Part shown: one piece after another, positions 44,286-55,743 of the stretch | How positions within the stretch are numbered: the stretch's first letter is position 1 | How the letters are laid out: every line of letters starts with the position of its first letter | Source: Tubiluchus corallicola | Lineage: Eukaryota; Priapulida; Priapulimorpha; Priapulimorphida; Tubiluchidae | Reading direction: 5' to 3' | Assembly: GCA_030141605.1 (NCBI GenBank) | Contig: JAQGDQ010000288.1 | Span: 227,121 to 291,120 of the forward strand | Length of the DNA stretch: 64,000 nucleotides | Translations under genes and position numbers: made by a program | The notes under the pieces: model-generated | What the model saw: the letters and a program-made list of their open reading frames with translations, nothing else | What the model was told of the DNA's origin: nothing | The model's database searches: none

Positions 44286-44423
44286 GTGATATTTGTAGTA
44301 AACGAACAGCACGTAGAACAAGATTTCAACAAGAATAATTATAGTTGCTTAAAGGTAGCCTAACTGTGGATCTTCAACTATAAGAGCTACCACTAAATAA
44401 ATGATGATGATTAACGCGATGTA
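44286..44423 (-). pseudogene. Broken duplicate of SLC7A9 exon 11
   Basis: This is a near copy of exon 11 of the SLC7A9-like genes (45370-45538 in copy A and 56384-56552 in copy B). In the exon 11 frame it keeps VEDPQLGYL and then meets TAA where both genes have TAT (Tyr). It also shows PFVYY changed to LFVYY. It lacks the splice sites of the real exons. It starts about 38 bases past the stop codon of copy A, so it may be transcribed as 3' UTR. Its variants match partly copy A and partly copy B, which suggests a remnant of a third copy or a local duplication. Confidence 0.8.
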
Positions 44424-44460
44424 CGCCTGTTACGAACTATAAATTACGATGTTCTTGTCT

Positions 44461-46816
44461 TCATGTTATACGTGTTCCAGGATCTTGAGGGACGACCTCA
44501 AAAAACAACTGACACCATGTTGTTACAGAATCTAAAAGAAGAAAAGACGTATGATAGACCACGCTGTATATTTATTACTAATCGTAAAATTTTAAGTAAC
44601 AACAAAAAGTTTGCATCGACAGAAAGAAAAAAAATCACTGCCTTTTTAAAGTTATAGTACTTAAGTTATTTATTACTAAAGTCCTACTTTATTATTATAA
44701 ACGTTTATAAATTGCTGCAAAAATAATGTCTTAGTGAACAAGCTGATGGTATTCAACTGGATGCTTGTTTTTCTCAACTGGTGAGGCCAAGTGAATATCA
44801 TAGAAATGAGGCGAAAGCAATTAATTAGCAAAATGTAATGACGGTGGTTTTGTCTATCACACCAACAAAAAACATCATTTCATTAAACCAATCTCTTGCA
44901 AACAGCAAACACTTAGACGAAGGTAATTTTCGCCACACATCGCTTTTATAGTCAGTGTTATGATGATATTCTAGGCGAAAAGCAGCATACTAGTGGACAG
45001 AGCTACCTTCCTAGTATATTAAAAAGAAATATTTTTGGAAATTTGCATGGCTTAAGTAGTATTCGAAGTTTCATTATCAACAGCATTCAAAGAACTCGAT
45101 CTCCAAACCAATATCAACAATAACGGGTCACTTTTTTGCATATTTTTGCCTAGGTCACGGGGTCGTTGAACCCAAAATAACTGAATAATCTGATGGTGGG
45201 ACTCGGCTGATACAGTTCCATCTCTACTAGCTATCCTATCACATAGCCAAACTGAAAACAAATCATGCTTCCTGCAAGTTAACTAGTTCCTACATTGCAT
45301 GAATTATAATTCTATAATGAACTGTAATTCTGGTCAAACGAGAAAGCCAACAAAAAACTGCACACGTACCCATACACCGGAGGTGATATTTGTAGTAAAC
45401 AAACGGCACGTAGAACAAGATTCCAGCAAGAATAATTATAGTTGCATAAAGGTAGCCTAACTGTGGATCTTCAACTATAGGAGCCACCACTAGGTAAATA
45501 CTGATGATTAAGACGATGAAAGGTATTACAATTGGTACCTACAAAATATAATCACTGTTACGTATTCAAGTGAGCTTAGTAGTATGATTCGTTTCTGTCT
45601 ACATCACATAGCTGTGGTCTATTAGATTTAAATCAGTAGTGAGATAGGCCTTACTACTATTACTATAGTGGCAGTGTCCATGCATACACATATTGTAATG
45701 GCAGTGTGCAAAATCTGTAAAAGATTAAAATGCTCTGTAAAAGATTATTATTTTAAAAATGCTCTTTATTATGAGACCAATCAAGCTTATTATCTAACAG
45801 CTAACAACTATTAGACCTAACGTGGCATTTTGCTTAGAAATACTGTCATATCAGACTAAAAAAATTTATGATTCGAATCTTAAACTAAGCTCTAATTTTC
45901 AACCTGTTCAACCTATTCAGATATGTTAAAAGACCTTTCCCTCTGATCCATAATACTAATAAAAATGACATGACTAATGTTACTTTTTGACTGTCTTATA
46001 CTTTTTATTAAGCTAGTTGGGGCCAACCTATTTGACTGTATAACCACTTGCCACCCGTTATCCACAATAATTGCTTTTTTCTGCATACTAAACACCAAGT
46101 GCAACAAGTACTACATTTATCATTGTATTAAATGTTTACAATCTAAAACTGTGAAACTAAAAGGAGATAAATAAAATGATCTTAATCTTAACCTTAACCA
46201 TATTGCGTTTGAAACTTACTTTTATGGGGCGTTTAGCATCAGCTTTGGTCCATCGCATGACGATTAAAGCCACCATTGTCACACCGTAAAACACCCAAGA
46301 AGAAAAACTGAAGAAATCTATGAGACTTTCAATGTTTCCAGGTATGATCATCAATATAGCTATGATTGCCTGAAAACACACTAATCAATCAGAAATGGCC
46401 TAACTAATGTCAAAATTAATTCCCTTGTAGTTTTCAAATTAATACTGAAACAAGTATTACAACTACATTACTTAAGTCTGCCTTACCTGGAATATCAATG
46501 CAGGTGAGGGTGTGAGATAATTAATTGATATGTAAGAAAGGAGAGATATTAAGTGACCTTCTCTTGCAGCAACAAAACACAACCTGAATGCAAAATAATC
46601 ATTACAGTAACTATAATTATATCATAACATATTAGTATCTAATCAAAAGTACAGTACTATGTACGGATGTACAGAAAACTTTGCAAACAGTAATAATGTA
46701 AAATCCATAACTAACGAAAGCATCAGTAATCAAATCGACGTCTTGTGTATATTGTATATACCTATATATCTGTAGAGGCAATTAAAATTAAAAAACATAA
46801 TTTGAGAGAGAGAGGC

Positions 46817-46898
<82 letters not shown>

Positions 46899-47959
46899 GG
46901 GAAGAGAGAACGTGCTTCAGTGTCAATACGTACCGTCCCGCACCAAATGTACTTCCATTAGCTGCTCCAAACGTAGAAAAGGCAACCGAAACTGGTATAA
47001 TCCACGACATAACGCCCAGCATCGAGTCACCCCATGTCTGAAAATTACAAATTTAGACCTAGTTATTTTCCCCAGTCATAAGTTATGATAATATAGCATC
47101 TTACCTGGTTTGTCACAAGTTCGCATTTTGAAAAACAGCATTACGTTGCTCTGTATGTAGCGTATAGTATCTAGAAAGCTGTACTGATAATAGATATGCC
47201 ACTTATTACTCCTATAATTGTCTTTATCGTATAATTTGCTTTGTTAGTCGCAAAAAATACTGCAATGTTCTCAGTCAAAACTTAGCAAGCCTTGCACACA
47301 CTGAATAGTAAAACAATATCTTGTTGTCATTAATTAATTATGACTGTGATTGCAAGAATTTGTGTAAGCCATTGCGGTTTATTTTACCAATACAGTATTG
47401 CCCATTGGGGGTAATGAGCTGTAGAAAGGAGACGCTAAAAATTATGCACTAGTCGGGATTTGAACCCGAGACCTAGGATTAGTGCTCCCATGCTACTTGA
47501 GCTACCAGCCAACACGAGACAGAGCAGGCCTGGGATTTGACCATTGCGGTGCTTATCTTGTTGTGCTTATAAATTGTGGTCACTTGCTGGCTTCAAGAAG
47601 TTGCAGGCTGACCGAAGAAATGAATACCAAAAAAATCTTAAGAAACATGTTAAAAAATAATTAATGTTGCTGACACTCTTTCGTCTGAAAACTGTGTCTA
47701 ATTTAGTAAATGGAAAAAGATTGTAAAATGCCAAGAATACACCCCTGAACACAAAAGGCCAAAAAGAAAGCATCTAAAGTATCTAAATGGAATGACACAA
47801 TGATACCTACCACTGCTACTGCCGGTGATGCAAAAAGTTGTTCTTTGGTCATCACAGTAAAATACGAGACGTTGGTGGCAACGTATACTAGTGTCACTAG
47901 TGGTATTCCAATTATGAGAGCCCTGGGTATGTTTCTGTATTAAACAAAAATTATTATTG

Positions 47960-48036
<77 letters not shown>

Positions 48037-51000
48037 AAATTATCATTGTTAGTCTTAAACTAACAGCACGGCCCCTTTCACAACACTTTTATAGGCTTTT
48101 CGTTTCTATCTCCTTAGTGAGATTCATAGGCCTTTCGTTCGGTCTCATAAATCTTTTGTCCCTGTCTCCTCAAGGCCTAAGAGGGTGTTGTGAAAATAAA
48201 CTATATAGACAACCATAAATATGTTTTGTGTTACTTAAAACATTGTATCAACAGGGCACAACAAAAAAGCTATTCTGGTATTGCCTACTGTAACATTCCT
48301 TATTGGTCTGTACAGTGCGCTATCAAAGAACTGGGCTGCAAGCTCAGTCTGTAATCTTAGCATTTCATGGTATAACTTCAGTACTTAGATATTGTACTTA
48401 TTATATGACTGGCATTGTTATACTAACTTGTTTGGTTTCTTCAACTCTTCTGTTACAACATTCAAGTTATTCCAGCCATCATACGCCCAAAGTCCACTAT
48501 AAAATGCTAGGGCTATGTCGGATGGAGAGCTAGTCGTGCCTTCAAATCCATCCTGCAAGTTCTCGGTTTTTCCTATAATAAAATGATGTTTGATATGTCT
48601 TCATTTTCAGTGGCGCAAATTTTAACCAAGTTTTCCTTAGACATTCCAACTATCATTATTTATATGTTCAGAAATTATTTTAAATTTTACGCAGTAAACT
48701 TTGCATCTGAATTTCTGGGCTTGCTAGTATTTTATAGTATTATTTGTGGCAGATTAGATTTATCCTCAGCAGTTTCTAAACTCCATCTGCTCGTAAGAAT
48801 ATAAGTGTTTTTTTTCAGTAATGGTTTGGTTATATTTCGACTGCTGCTACTAAAATGGCCCAAATTCCAGTACAGCACTTTTGGTTTTCATTGTCGACTG
48901 TAAGTGACAATAACGTGCATACCTTTAGCCAGGTTGACAATTCCGCCTATGATGATGACCACAAGAGCAGATAGTTTTATAAACATGAATATATTCTGCA
49001 GTCCAGCTGCTGCCTTGACACTGTAGCAGTTAACGACCGTCAACAGCACTGGAAAAAACAAATAGTATAATGGTGGCAACGGTCAATGAATGCAGATTTG
49101 ATGGTAGTCTTAATTTCAAGTTCCTTTTGGCCAGTGGGTCAGATTCAATATTCATCTTAAATTGCACTAAACGCCAAGAAGAAGAAAAAGAAGAAGTCGT
49201 AGCATTGTCATACTGAAAATGAGTGAAAGAATTCACACTTTTTTGTAATTTGGAATTCTACACGACGGGATTCGACTTTCAAAAGTAAGTTTTACTCAAA
49301 CTGGATGGTCATAGTCGCGAGACTGGACCTGACTCATTGTTAAACCAGAGCTTCTAAATCTAGGACGAGTCCCTGAACTGGCAAACTACCCCTGGCACGT
49401 TCAGATGTATATGCGCGAGGTAAACAGCCATAATCGGCAAGGCAAATATAACCTCTCAGAGCAAAAATCGACACGGTCACCCCGATTAGCCTCGTCACTT
49501 TCGTAACTTTCACACTAAGATGATGGAAAAACGAATTTGCCAAAAGATAGAAATGCAAATATGTCGGAACACCATTATGTTATAAGAGACCTTCCAGATT
49601 TCTAATCCAATTGGGCAGATCCCAATCCGAAAAAGACAGTTCCCAATCCAATTGCACGAGGAAGCTTCACAGCCAATCTTGCTTTACCAATTTTTTTAAT
49701 CTCGTGTATACTCTAAATAGCTTTCGTGTGTTTTGAACCTAATTAATTAATTAAAACAACTATAAACACAAAAATTAACACAAAGGGAAGATGAACTCAC
49801 AAATGGCGCATATACAGCAGAGTTTGACTATGATTTCTGTAGCTCCGCAATCACCAAATATGGGATTCATCGCATATTCTGCAAAAGCTAAGCAAATAAT
49901 GCCCAATGCCGACGTCTTCAATATCAAAACGCTAGTCCAGCAAAATAAATACGCAGGTAGAGGTCCAAGAAACTTATGCTTTGTGGAACGTCCAAATGCT
50001 GTAATCATGTAAGCGTATTCACCTCCTGACATATGAATTAGTGTCCCAAGCTCACAGTAACATAAAGCACCTGTAAGAAAACACTAACATTATACTTTTA
50101 TATAAGCTTTCTTTGCAACCTGACTTTATAGTATTCAACAAAATGTACACGTTCTCTACCCAAAAAAACTTACACAAAAAGAATACACTGCACTTACCCA
50201 ACATTGCAAGTACTCCACAACCTGCCCAAACAAACAAACTTACTCCAACGCTCCCACTTCTAGATAACACTGACTTTGGAGAAACGAATATTCCCGATCC
50301 TGAAAGAATGAATGAATTGGTACAGTTTAACACCGAGACCAATAAATGCAGACGAAATGTGCAACCAAAGATGCGGTACAAAAAGACTTTGCATTCAGGA
50401 CTAACGTATGTCACCTGGTACAATGCTAAATGACTTAAGATGTCTAACAAACTTCTAAGAAAAACAAATTTAAAAGCTCGTCTCCAAACAAAATATAAAT
50501 TGTTTGCAGTGATTTGGAACATTGATAATTTTCTATAAAAATGATGTTTTTTTGGTAATAATAGCGATGACAATATTGATGATAAAGATAATGATAATGA
50601 TAGTGCTAGTAAAAATGATAATGATGGCGCTGGGAACTTTGATGATAGTGACAATGATACGACGACGATGATGAAGATGATGGTGATGACGACGCGGAAA
50701 ACGACTGTCATTTTGCTAATTACCTATCATGGTTCCTACGACTAAACCCACTCCACTCAGCAGTCCAAGTTCTTTCTTAAGATGAACTCCTTCAGGTTCC
50801 ACATCCTCGTCATCGTCATCATCTCTCTTAAGTTTCTCTGCGTCGCTTATGGGAGCAGCGTTCTCTCTAAACCTTGGCTGATCCAAATCAAATTCAGCTG
50901 AAGCATAAAATTATATATGATTTATTATTTTACTAGAAAAATTCAAGCTTTTAAAAGCGCGAAGAAATCTAAAAACAAATCCTTTATACTATTAACTAAA

Positions 51001-52342
51001 TTATGACTTTGAAAGCCAGAATAGTCATAAACCGTTGTGGTTTGTTTCACAACAATTACTACCCATTGAGAGTAATGAGTTGGAGAAAGAAAGGAGACGC
51101 TGAAAAATTGTGAGTCAGTCTTGACCTGAGATGACCTGACTTGACATCAGACTTCCCATGCTCTGCCACCTGAGCTACAAGCCCACAAAATTAACCGCAA
51201 TGGTTTATGTACATTCTGCCATTCACAACCATAATCTAATTATGATATGGTTAACAGCCAGCTTATTTGAAAAACTTGAATCCTTGATACTATCTCTAAT
51301 ATTCTGTAGTTGCAAACAACAGTGTTAAAGCGAATTTATCATTTTAACCAAATCTTTTAATTTCGTGTGTGCTGGAAATAGCTTTCATGCGTTTTGAACT
51401 AGATGAACTGATTAGAACAACTATAAGCACAAAGATTAACACTACAGGAAGACGAACTCACAAATGGCACATATACCACATAGCTTGTCTATGATTTCCG
51501 AATGTTCACAGCATAGCTTTTTGACATTTTTTGTGTGTTCGAACTCATGATTACAAAAACATTAAAGCTGTTATTAATGTCTGTTATTAATGTCAAATTT
51601 CCTTAAGAAATACAATAATAAAGACCTGACAAGAATCACATTTCACAACTTGTATAGAATAACACAAATAGTTATGACTTACGAAACAAGCATTACCCTA
51701 CTTATTTTTTGATAAGAGTTAATTCCTATTTTCTACTAAACTATTGTTATGACTTACGAAACAAGCGTTACCCTACTTATTGTTTGATAAAAGTTAGTTG
51801 CTATTTTCCACTAAACTGTTGTTATAATAGATAACTATATATGCATGTATGTATGTATGCATGTAGTTTATTGGCCAAATCAAATTACATGTATACGTGA
51901 ACAACGAACATTCCTCTTACAGATTGAGTGGATCTCAGCCTTGCATATTGAATATATATATATACAAGACTGAATGAATTTATATCAAAATCCACGAGCA
52001 TGAGCATGTTTATCACATGACAATGCCTGGTCCAGTAACTCATGTCAAGAGCTAGATTATTACCCTCGTGTATGACTAAGCAGTTCGCCCTAATTTTCAC
52101 ACTTTAGCTTCTATCTCTGCCAATAATCCACTTTTAACTTTGTCAGAGCCCTATCACAAATGTGTACCTCACGAGTTATGGTGACCCTAGTCATCTGTGT
52201 TTGTGAGTTAACATGATTTAAATTTGATGCCTCCATGCTTAACAAAACAAAAAATCATCGCATGGGTCTCTTATGTCTGACGTCTGTTAAATCCGCGCTG
52301 CTCGCGGATAAAAATGTACATACCTCCGTAGTTTGTCGGCAT
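44461..52342 (-). CDS. SLC7A9: SLC7A9-like b(0,+)-type amino acid transporter light subunit, copy A
   Basis: Twelve exons, 516 residues plus stop: 52342-52324, 50897-50724, 50299-50198, 50070-49801, 49048-48923, 48572-48428, 47934-47811, 47037-46934, 46583-46487, 46369-46220, 45538-45370, 44531-44461. It is an APC-superfamily 12-segment exchanger. Family marks are [20 protein letters not shown] (TM1), [20 protein letters not shown] (TM3), [34 protein letters not shown] (TM6) and [12 protein letters not shown]. Cys173 in [11 protein letters not shown] is the conserved loop cysteine that links light subunits to the SLC3 heavy chain (rBAT for b0,+AT). The C-terminus [10 protein letters not shown] resembles the LMEVVPPEEDP of vertebrate b0,+AT, which carries the signal for exit from the ER with rBAT. 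The acidic N-terminus ([14 protein letters not shown]) is cytosolic. The start ATG at 52340-52342 begins MPTNYGA. Copy B has identical exon lengths and phases from exon 5 to the end. Substrates (cystine and basic/neutral amino acids) are inferred from the family. Confidence 0.94.
46805..46897. repeat. (GA)n microsatellite next to a 5' splice site
   Basis: About 90 bases of GA repeat (CT on the transcribed strand) begin about 36 bases after the end of exon 8 of SLC7A9-like copy A (46934). The matching intron of copy B lacks it. Confidence 0.95.
47369..47560 (-). mobile_element. tRNA-derived SINE, fourth family, copy 1
   Basis: On the minus strand it has ggctggtagctcaagtagca (A box) and gggttcaaatcccga (B box), then a tail with agcgtctcctttct and cccccaatgggcaat. 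ACCGCAATGG occurs at both ends. It lies in intron 7 of copy A. Confidence 0.7.
47950..48034. repeat. (TTA)n microsatellite
   Basis: About 85 bases of ATT repeat in intron 6 of SLC7A9-like copy A. Confidence 0.95.
50560..50700. repeat. Degenerate (GAT)n-rich repeat
   Basis: This GAT/AAT/GAC triplet-rich stretch is next to exon 2 of copy A, in intron 2. A long minus-strand frame through it (50052-50711) is the union of exon 3 and this repeat and is not a separate gene. Confidence 0.7.
51027..51215 (-). mobile_element. tRNA-derived SINE, fourth family, copy 2
   Basis: The minus strand gives gcttgtagctcaggtggcag (A box) and the same tail as the 47.4-kb copy (agcgtctcctttct, ctcattactctcaatggg). 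The B box is decayed. It lies in intron 1 of copy A. Confidence 0.65.
51338..51520 (-). pseudogene. Broken duplicate of SLC7A9 exon 4 end with its intron
   Basis: The block matches the 3' end of exon 4 of copy A and the first about 100 bases of its intron (49697-49860). On the minus strand it reads [13 protein letters not shown] followed by the same GTGAGTTC donor, against [13 protein letters not shown] in the real exon. The rest of the exon is absent. It sits in intron 1 of the same gene, upstream of exon 2, in the sense orientation. Confidence 0.75.
51672..51830. repeat. Two tandem copies of a unit of about 75 bp
   Basis: The run gttatgacttacgaaacaag followed by ttaccctacttatt occurs twice in succession (about 51672 and 51748). 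It lies in intron 1 of SLC7A9-like copy A. Confidence 0.85.
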
Positions 52343-55300
52343 TCTTCTTTCTGTTAGCCACAGCACACGAAGAAAGTACCCCACCTTCAGTGCTCCGCAA
52401 AATGGACTATTTCATGGGATCGCGTCTAACTTAAAGTAAAAGCAAAATTAAAAATATATGATAAGAAACAATTACTAATACGTAAGAAACACACTAAAGC
52501 TGTCAGCTGATTGTTAGCGGAAAAAGCAAAATGTGTAGCATATATTTAGGTTCACCAATTTTCCACGTCATTCCGAATTAGCCATCTTGCTGTCGAAAAA
52601 GACAAAAACACGCCCAAAAATTAAACGCCTGAAGAATTAGTAGGTTCTGAAGAGGCGATAAGTTGAGAACCTGAATTCCTGACAAAAATTTCTCAAGATT
52701 GCTGTTATCATCCAGCCATCATCAGTTAGAGTAATTTGCAGATCAGCACATGTATTAAAAACTCTTAACATATATTCAAACACACTGTATGAATTTCAGT
52801 TGAAATTTTTTATGCGACCATCTACCTCTGTAAGTTTTACTTGAGATGAGCTGCCATTCAAATACCGACTTAGAAAGAATCTAGGCCTATGAAATTTCTT
52901 AGAATAGCATTTATCTAACTATGACAGATAAACCTATAAGAATCGACGTCTGCAGGACAGAATAGTGGAAAGGAAAGGTAAAAAAAGCCGGCGAGTCATA
53001 CAGAGTACAATAAACCCGATGTAAAATTCAAGCAGTGATAAACTCATTTGCAAATTCAAACAACACACGCTGTACATAGATACTTAATTACACTTCCTAA
53101 CATACAGGTAATATTATACTCTACTATAATATTTATAGAAGAAAAATTCAATATTAGGGAGAGGTGGGGATTGTGGGGCTGGAGTTGGCTGTTGAGGCGA
53201 TGGCGCTAAAACACTTTTGCCTAGGGCGTTAAACTGCCTAGAACCGCCTCTGCATATACCCCGCATTCTGGTAAATGTGCCGCCTACTAATTTTGCAGTA
53301 TATAAAAGGCACACCTTGTAGCATACTCAGTGGGCCTAATTTTAGTATATCTGAATAAATTAAACTACTCTGCGTAATAGCAAAGCGCATAACGCAGTAC
53401 CAAGTTTATACTCACAACTCTCAACTTCAAAACAACACACAAAATGCCTACTAGTACTACATAGTAGCAATCTTAGTTTCGCTAACTAGATCTTATTTTA
53501 TTAATTCTTTTCACGCTGCAAACTTACCTATGTTGTATGTCCGTAGTGATTATATCTGCTCTGATCGGATCAAGCCGCTGGCGCTATGTTACACGCAAAA
53601 TATTCTATTGAAATAACATCACTTTATAACAACATTGGTAAATGATAATGCCACTTTACTACATGCATGACAGAAATGGTTGACAGAGCAAACGTACACA
53701 CAGCTAGACTGACCACTAATAGAGATTGCATTCTTTGAATTGGTCCAGTGCTTTTCCTTGTAAACTGACGTTTTACGAAGATCCTGATCCCCTATAGCAC
53801 AAGCCTTGTCATTACAATCTGGTTAACAGGTCTATTGTTGAGACCCGAGGAAGATCTGTAATTTTCGCGAAGGGTAGAAAATTGCAGAAAACAGGGTACA
53901 AATCAGGACATTTGGGCTCTGAGTGGATTTGCGGTACTTTTTTCTGGTTTATGAAGCTCTGCAGGTCCATATTATAAGTAAGCTAGCTAAGCAATTTCTC
54001 GTAGTGTGAACAATTACGGTTTTTCTAACCCGGAATTCACACTGCGCTGCACGCCACGCGCTAGAAGAGTGCGCAACAGGTATGAAGTGACGCATGAAGT
54101 GTATTTACAACTGTTGTACAGTGTACAATGTATACATTAAAAGAGTTTACACAAAGTGTATTGTTTTAATATTGGTTAATAAAGATTTTGCCTATCTATC
54201 TAATTGCTAGCAAAACAGACCTGGCGCGTTCTTGCGCTCGGCGCATAAAACTAACAATTCAATTATAATTAACAAATTAATTGTAGTAGTTACAGATTTA
54301 TCATAGTAAGGGCCAATTAATGATAGTTTTAATGTTAAGTTTATCTAGGGAACCTATAAATTCTTTAAGCAGATTTGAATTGCCGGTTATTTTACACAAA
54401 TCTACATACTGCGAACACCAATACCATAATATTTAAAAAAGTATTAATAATATTTATTGTATTCTAGCAAAAAACCGAATAGTAGTTATAGTCATTGTTT
54501 CTTTATAGTGGAACAACAATTTTATTCTATATCTCTAGTTAAGTTATACGAAAGTTTTCAAAAGCAAGAAAGTAATTTAAAAACAGATATTCAAACGAAA
54601 AACTCAACATGGTGATTTAGAATGCCTAGCATCATCCTTACAGAACCATAAGTTTTATAATAACAACGCATACGACTGATGTAACGGTCCGATAAAATTA
54701 AAAAATATATTTTGAAAATTCTCCAGTGTTCGCAACCTTGAGTAATGAAAACATTTAATTTTAAGTGGCATTTAATTTAAAAGGCATTAAATCATTTTCG
54801 AATCGTTACTTTGACATTATAACTGAAAGCCTGCAACAAATTATTTTAATGATTATACATAACATGTGAGCTTTAAATGCTGCTAGTATTATGGGCATGA
54901 AACGTGAATAAAAAAAACAAATTATCAAAATGTTGTAAAATTACAAGCTAGATGTAAATACTAACTACGCATTTGGCAAAAGTAATTTGCACAGCTAAAG
55001 TATAACATTTATAAAAATATTAATCATCGATGAAAGTTGACATTCTTTGCTCAAAGATTAAATTTGCTAAAATGCAAAGACGTTTCAAATCTGCATCGTT
55101 CTTTTGTCCTTTTTAAACTGGGCAGCTGACAAACGAGGAATCTCAAATAACAACTAATTAATGATGAAATTTTTCAATAGATTAGCTGAAACTGACAATA
55201 CAAATTGATTGTTATGCTACAGAATTTGTAATATTTTTACAAAAGGTTATCTTATCAAAGGTTGTGTATCCTAGTTTTAGAGCGTTTCTAGCTGCCAAAA

Positions 55301-55743
55301 CAGCAGAAATTTTTCTGTTTAGTACTTTTAGTACTTTAGTACTTTAGAAATTTAAATTTTAGTAAAAACAATGTACTTTTAGCAGCTTAAACAGCTACGT
55401 ACCATTGCTATTAAATTTAATTAGTTTTTTGGATTTTACATTCACTCAGTTATTTCTCTTCGTGCAAACTAAAATTGACCGAGGCGTAAAAAATGTCTTA
55501 GAATTTTAGCTGTTTTTCTAGAAAAGTGTAACAGTGTAAAGTCTAACGTAAAATCTACAGTAAAATCTAATAATAGTAATAGTACATAGTGTAACTATGC
55601 ATGCAGATGCAACATCTTGCAGATCTGATTACGATAAACATTATTCAATATTGCACTTTTTACTATACAACGTCGCTTATTTCTACGTGTTCCAAGTTGC
55701 TCTGATTGTCTGAGTACAAGCAAAAATATCTTTGGTCTGACAT
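52343..55743. other. Intergenic region between SLC7A9-like copies A and B
   Basis: It holds the 5' flank of copy A and the 3' flank of copy B. A CpG-containing stretch at 52320-52400 surrounds the first exon of copy A. At about 53180-53252 the minus strand shows cagaggcggttctaggcagt, one hAT-type end whose partner I could not place. The rest (53300-55700) is AT-rich with no recognised frame or SLC7 exon. Confidence 0.5.

Noticed and set aside
47440-47520. Possible tRNA gene on the minus strand
   Set aside because: The tRNA-like head is followed by a tail shared with the 51-kb repeat, which marks a SINE.
50052-50711. 219-codon minus-strand frame
   Set aside because: It covers SLC7A9 copy A exon 3 and then reads through intron and a GAT-rich repeat; splice sites limit the true exon to 50198-50299.
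53114-53314. 66-codon proline-rich minus-strand frame
   Set aside because: It includes an hAT-type end (CAGAGGCGGTTCTAGG) and has no coding similarity.
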